Shown: piece after piece, positions 60,653 to 64,000 of the stretch
Position numbering within the stretch: the first letter of the stretch is position 1
How the letters are laid out: each line of letters starts with the position of its first letter
NCBI GenBank assembly: GCA_034509755.1
Contig: CM067555.1
Location: 44,164,255-44,228,254, forward strand
DNA: 64,000 bases
From: Anisodus tanguticus
Lineage: Eukaryota; Streptophyta; Magnoliopsida; Solanales; Solanaceae
Reading direction: 5' to 3'
Translations under genes and position numbers: made by a program
The notes under the pieces: model-generated
What the model was told of the DNA's origin: nothing
What the model saw: the letters and a program-made list of their open reading frames with translations, nothing else
Databases searched by the model: none

Positions 60653-63600
60653 TAGGGCTGGCCAACGGGCGGGTCGGCCCGGTTCCAATCCGACCCCGCC
60701 CCGGTCCCGCCAAAAAAAAAGGGCACGGAACTCGAATCCGGGACGGGACCTGGACTCTTCCCGCCCCAGCCCGATCCCGCCCGATCCCCTCCCCTTTGCA
60801 AATAATGATCGTTGCACAACGACCATTTTATATTTTGGCCGCTGTGCAACGACCATTTTTGGCCTCCCCCAACCCAACCCCCTCTACCCCTTAATATTTA
60901 TTTATAACCCATAAGTTAATATATTTACACTTTAACCTAATTTTTCAACTATAAATACCTCATTTTCTCTTCATCTTTCTCACAAATCTTCCAACAATCT
61001 CTCTAATTTCTCAATCTGTCTCTCTACAAGTCTGCATTGCCTACTAAATATTATATTTTATTTGTTCATTTGTATAACTGTATCAAAGTTAAAAAATTGG
61101 GAGTGAAATTGAAAACTAGCTTGAGGATCATCCATTGAGCAAAGTTTCAATTTTCAACCTCGATTACAAGTCGACGTTACGTCGACGTTTGGTACCTTCG
61201 TTCCTTCTTTAAATTATTATTGTTACTTTATCTTAATTATCACACTTAATTTCATTATCTGTAACTATTTATTTGCATAATTAAAATGGAATGATTAAGA
61301 GGTATGTTTAAAGGTAACGGTAAGAGTGCTTCTTCTAGTAGGGGTAACAAGGGCAGGGGTACTTCTTCGAGTCATCATATTTCTAGACAGGATGATTTGA
61401 TTGATTACACTCATATAGATGAAATTGAATTTTTTAATGATATACCATTAGACGATGAGATATATTCTGCAACTCAACCAGACTTTAATTTAGAAGATAA
61501 TTTAGATGACACACCCACTAATCCAGATGACACACCCACCAATGCACCTCAAACTGAAACGCCTCCTATTCCCCCTAGTATGAGACGAGGCCCCACACAA
61601 CGAAAATTAAAATCAGTTGCATGAGTTTTTTTTTTAGGGACCAAGAGAATCAAGTAGTTAGATGTCAAATTTGTAAAAATGTTTATAAATTGAAAATGGG
61701 AAAAGGTCAGGGTGGGACGGGAGGTTTATTGAGACATGTCCAAAGTTTTCACAAAGCTAGGTGGGATGAATACGAGGCTACAAAGTCGAGTGCGCCAATG
61801 CGCTCTTAGTCGGGACAAGGTTCACATAGTGTCCCGGACCAAGTACAAGGTCAAATCAACCCGACATCGGGAGGAATTGTATGTTCTAAATACGATAAAC
61901 ATAGAGATAGAGAAGCAATAGCAAAATTAGTTGTGGTGGAGGGTTTTCCTTTTTCATTTCCTTCCTCTCCTGGTTTTATTCATTACATTAGAGATAAGTA
62001 TAATCCTGCTTTTAACGGTTTTCCTAAATCAACTATTAGGAGAGACGTTTTTAAATTTGCACATGAATATCAACAATATTTACATTATTCATTATATCAT
62101 TTTCCTGGAAAAGTATCTATCACGTCTGATATAGATTGTAGTACTAACGACCATGATTATTTAACTGTAACATGTCATTGGATAGATTATAAATGGTCTA
62201 TGCAAAAACATATTTTAGCATATAGATATATTGATGATAGGCATACTGAAAGTTTTATTGCAGAAAATATTCATCAAATTTGCGATTATTATGGTATAAC
62301 TGACAAAATAATGACTGTTACGTTAGATATTGCTTCTTCTAATAATTATGCTATTAGAGTTTTAAAAGATCTTTTAACTCCATATTTTCCTAATCATTTT
62401 CATATAAAATGTGTGTGCCATATTTGTAACTTAGTTGTAATGGACGGTCTATCACTTTTTGAAGACATTCTTAATAAAGTACAATTTGCTATAAACTTTA
62501 TTTTTAGAAGTAATAGAATACAAAGAAAAAAAGAATATAAAAAAACATGTCACGATTGTGGACTACCTTATAGAAAAATTCCCGAAGAAGTAGCGACTAG
62601 GTGAAATTCTTTATATGAACAACTACTTGTTGCTTATGATTATAGAAGACCTATAACTTTATTTTTAACGCCAATAATCGAAATTCAACTGATATAGTTG
62701 TAGATAACGATTGGAATTTTTTTCCAGAACTTATTGTATTTTTAGAGATATTTTTTCAAGCTACTAAAGAATTTTCCGGTATTTATTATCCTACTATTTC
62801 AACTATGTTATTTTATATAGCTCTAATATTTTTGTTACTTAGTGAATATATGGAAAAACCATCTTATAAGGCACCTATTAAATTTTTTTATCAAATTATT
62901 TTTTTATTTTTTTCATATTCCCACTATTTATATTATTGGTGTTGTATTAAATCCGACTATTAAAATAGACGGTTGTAAAACACTTATTGAAACTATTTAT
63001 GATTGTATAGCAGTACTTCCACCTCCAACTCCAAAAAATCCAAATGAACAACCACCTAAAGAACCAACTAAAGAAGAAGTTGTGTCTAGCATACACGATG
63101 AATGCAAAAGAGTACATACGCATTACCAACAAGAAAGTGCTAGCAACCAACTGACTTCCATACCTCAAAAAAGACATGATATTTATGTGGCTAGTATTGA
63201 TAGCCTTAGACATAGAATGTTTAGTGGTACCACTACTAATCAAGTTAGTGAGTTTGATGTTTGTTTTGCAGGGTGTTGTACCGTACCAAGCAGTTCTCAA
63301 TGAAGAAGGACGTGAAGACTTGCTGAAATACTGGAGGGAGAATGAAAAGACATTTCCGACACTATCAAACATGGCCCGAGATGTGTTGAACATTCAAGCG
63401 TCATCAACAACGTCTGAAAGCGCTTTTTCTTGTTGGAAGATTTCAAATAGGCGAGCACAAATACTCATTAGCGGGAGAGAGCTTGGAAAATGCAGTTTTA
63501 TTAAGAGATTAGATACAAGCGGAGCGTAGAAGGTGCGGTCAACCGGAGATCAACGAAGAGGACGACGAAAACTACAACGAAATCTTATCCGACGGAGTTA

Positions 63601-64000
63601 GAAGCGACGTCGAGCAATTTGACCAACAAATTCCAATTCCAACCGAAGAACCACAAGACATTGTGAAGAAACTAAAAAATGTGTTTATATTTATGTGATT
63701 TTTTAATTGCAATTTTACTATGTTATTTTCAACTTTCAACACTACAAAGTTGCAATTTTGAAATTGTATTACAAAAAAATCATATTTCTATTAAATAATA
63801 TAAGAGGCACAAAAATAACCTTGAGATATTTTTATTACACTATCTTGTTCAATTATTAAGGTGTTTATATATGTTATTTTTAAAAATTAAGTGCAAAAAA
63901 AATTGGAAAACCTGATCCCGACCCAACCCCGCCCCGATAAGACAGGTCCCCTTTTCCGACGGGACCGGAAAGGGACGGGATATCGGCGGATCCTGCCAGT
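60653..64000 (+). mobile_element. hAT transposon with coding region (copy B), runs off the window
   Basis: Starts tagggctggccaacgggcgg, followed by a GC-rich subterminal region (cggcccgg, ccgccccgg), a long leader, transposase pieces on the plus strand and a matching GC-rich 3' subterminal region (63905-64000: cgaccc...ccccgccccg, gggaccgg). The right terminal inverted repeat lies past 64000. Leader, coding and 3' parts match copy A at 44707-47874. Confidence 0.88.
61286..63716 (+). pseudogene. hAT transposase, copy B (BED finger, DDE core, dimerisation), stops present
   Basis: The ancestral start ATGGAAGG is ATGGAATGA here, an immediate stop; the next ATG is 61304 (MFKGNGKSASSSRG). The acidic linker (DDTPTNPDD) leads to a BED finger: RDQENQVVRCQICKNVYKL, GTGGLLRHVQSFHKARWDEY (61621-61770, C-x2-C...H-x4-H). 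After a stop near 61810 the core is open for 223 codons (61933-62604): GKVSITSDIDCSTND with the first Asp, then MTVTLDIASSNNYA with the second, and HIKCVCHICNLVV. The dimerisation end is at 63270-63440: VPYQAVLNEEGREDLLKYWR, NMARDVLNIQASSTTSESAF. At least four stops or shifts, so it is non-functional alone. Confidence 0.87.

Noticed and set aside
60565..60894. 109-codon frame at the start of hAT copy B
   Set aside because: GC-rich subterminal repeats give long Pro/Arg frames; no start context or domain.

Overview
This is nuclear DNA from a flowering plant, almost certainly Solanaceae. The grounds are GT-AG introns, two recognisable plant genes, and many nested plant transposons, including RTE-type LINEs with TTG tails, Au and tRNA-type SINEs, copia, Tat-type gypsy, L1, hAT and MULE elements. 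Nothing prokaryotic, organellar or viral is visible. I recognise two host genes.

Gene 1 (minus strand, 58-21610, continuing past base 1) is a NAD(P)-binding Rossmann-fold protein of the extended/atypical short-chain dehydrogenase type, like Arabidopsis At5g10730. I rebuilt eight exons (580 coding bases) from splice sites. All are open and phase-compatible, and exon 1 carries a short basic N-terminus that looks like an organelle-targeting peptide. The introns are swollen by transposons. Intron 7 (101-2182) holds an RTE LINE remnant. Intron 6 (2263-14526, 12.3 kb) holds a SINE, a MITE-like repeat split by a copia retrotransposon, which is itself split by a 3.9-kb RTE LINE, and a foldback element. 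Intron 3 holds more RTE remnants. Intron 1 holds a deleted copia element. A 1.1-kb solo LTR sits about 300 bp upstream of the start codon.

23-38 kb is intergenic. It has an unrecognised 135-codon ORF, a 68-bp tandem duplication, a non-autonomous hAT-like element, and an L1 LINE (25961-32233) with an 18-bp target duplication. The L1 has lost its reverse transcriptase region and carries two further hAT elements and TRIM-type LTR pieces. A MULE-type element (32730-33733) with about 230-bp inverted repeats and a perfect 9-bp target duplication follows, then MITEs, a small insertion and AT-rich DNA.

38428-51610 is a Tat-lineage gypsy retrotransposon on the minus strand with both LTRs. It carries gag, protease, RT, two RNase H domains and integrase. 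Between pol and the 3' LTR it has an antisense (plus-strand) intron-containing gene with its own TATA box. Its RT is split by a coding hAT element (44707-47874) and has also lost the catalytic YxDD motif.

Gene 2 (minus, 53086-53616) is an intact single-exon GLUTAMINE DUMPER (GDU) gene with one membrane segment and a VIMAG motif. From 53.7 to 60.6 kb is AT-rich intergenic DNA with SINEs, Stowaway-like and hAT-like MITEs and a LINE tail. The window ends inside a second copy (plus, from 60653) of the coding hAT family, with BED finger, catalytic core and hAT dimerisation domain recognisable but broken by stops.

The transposons do not form a functional system with the two genes. The clearest biological points are a host gene that keeps its frame while its introns are filled with nested elements, and a retrotransposon carrying a spliced antisense gene with what looks like its own promoter.
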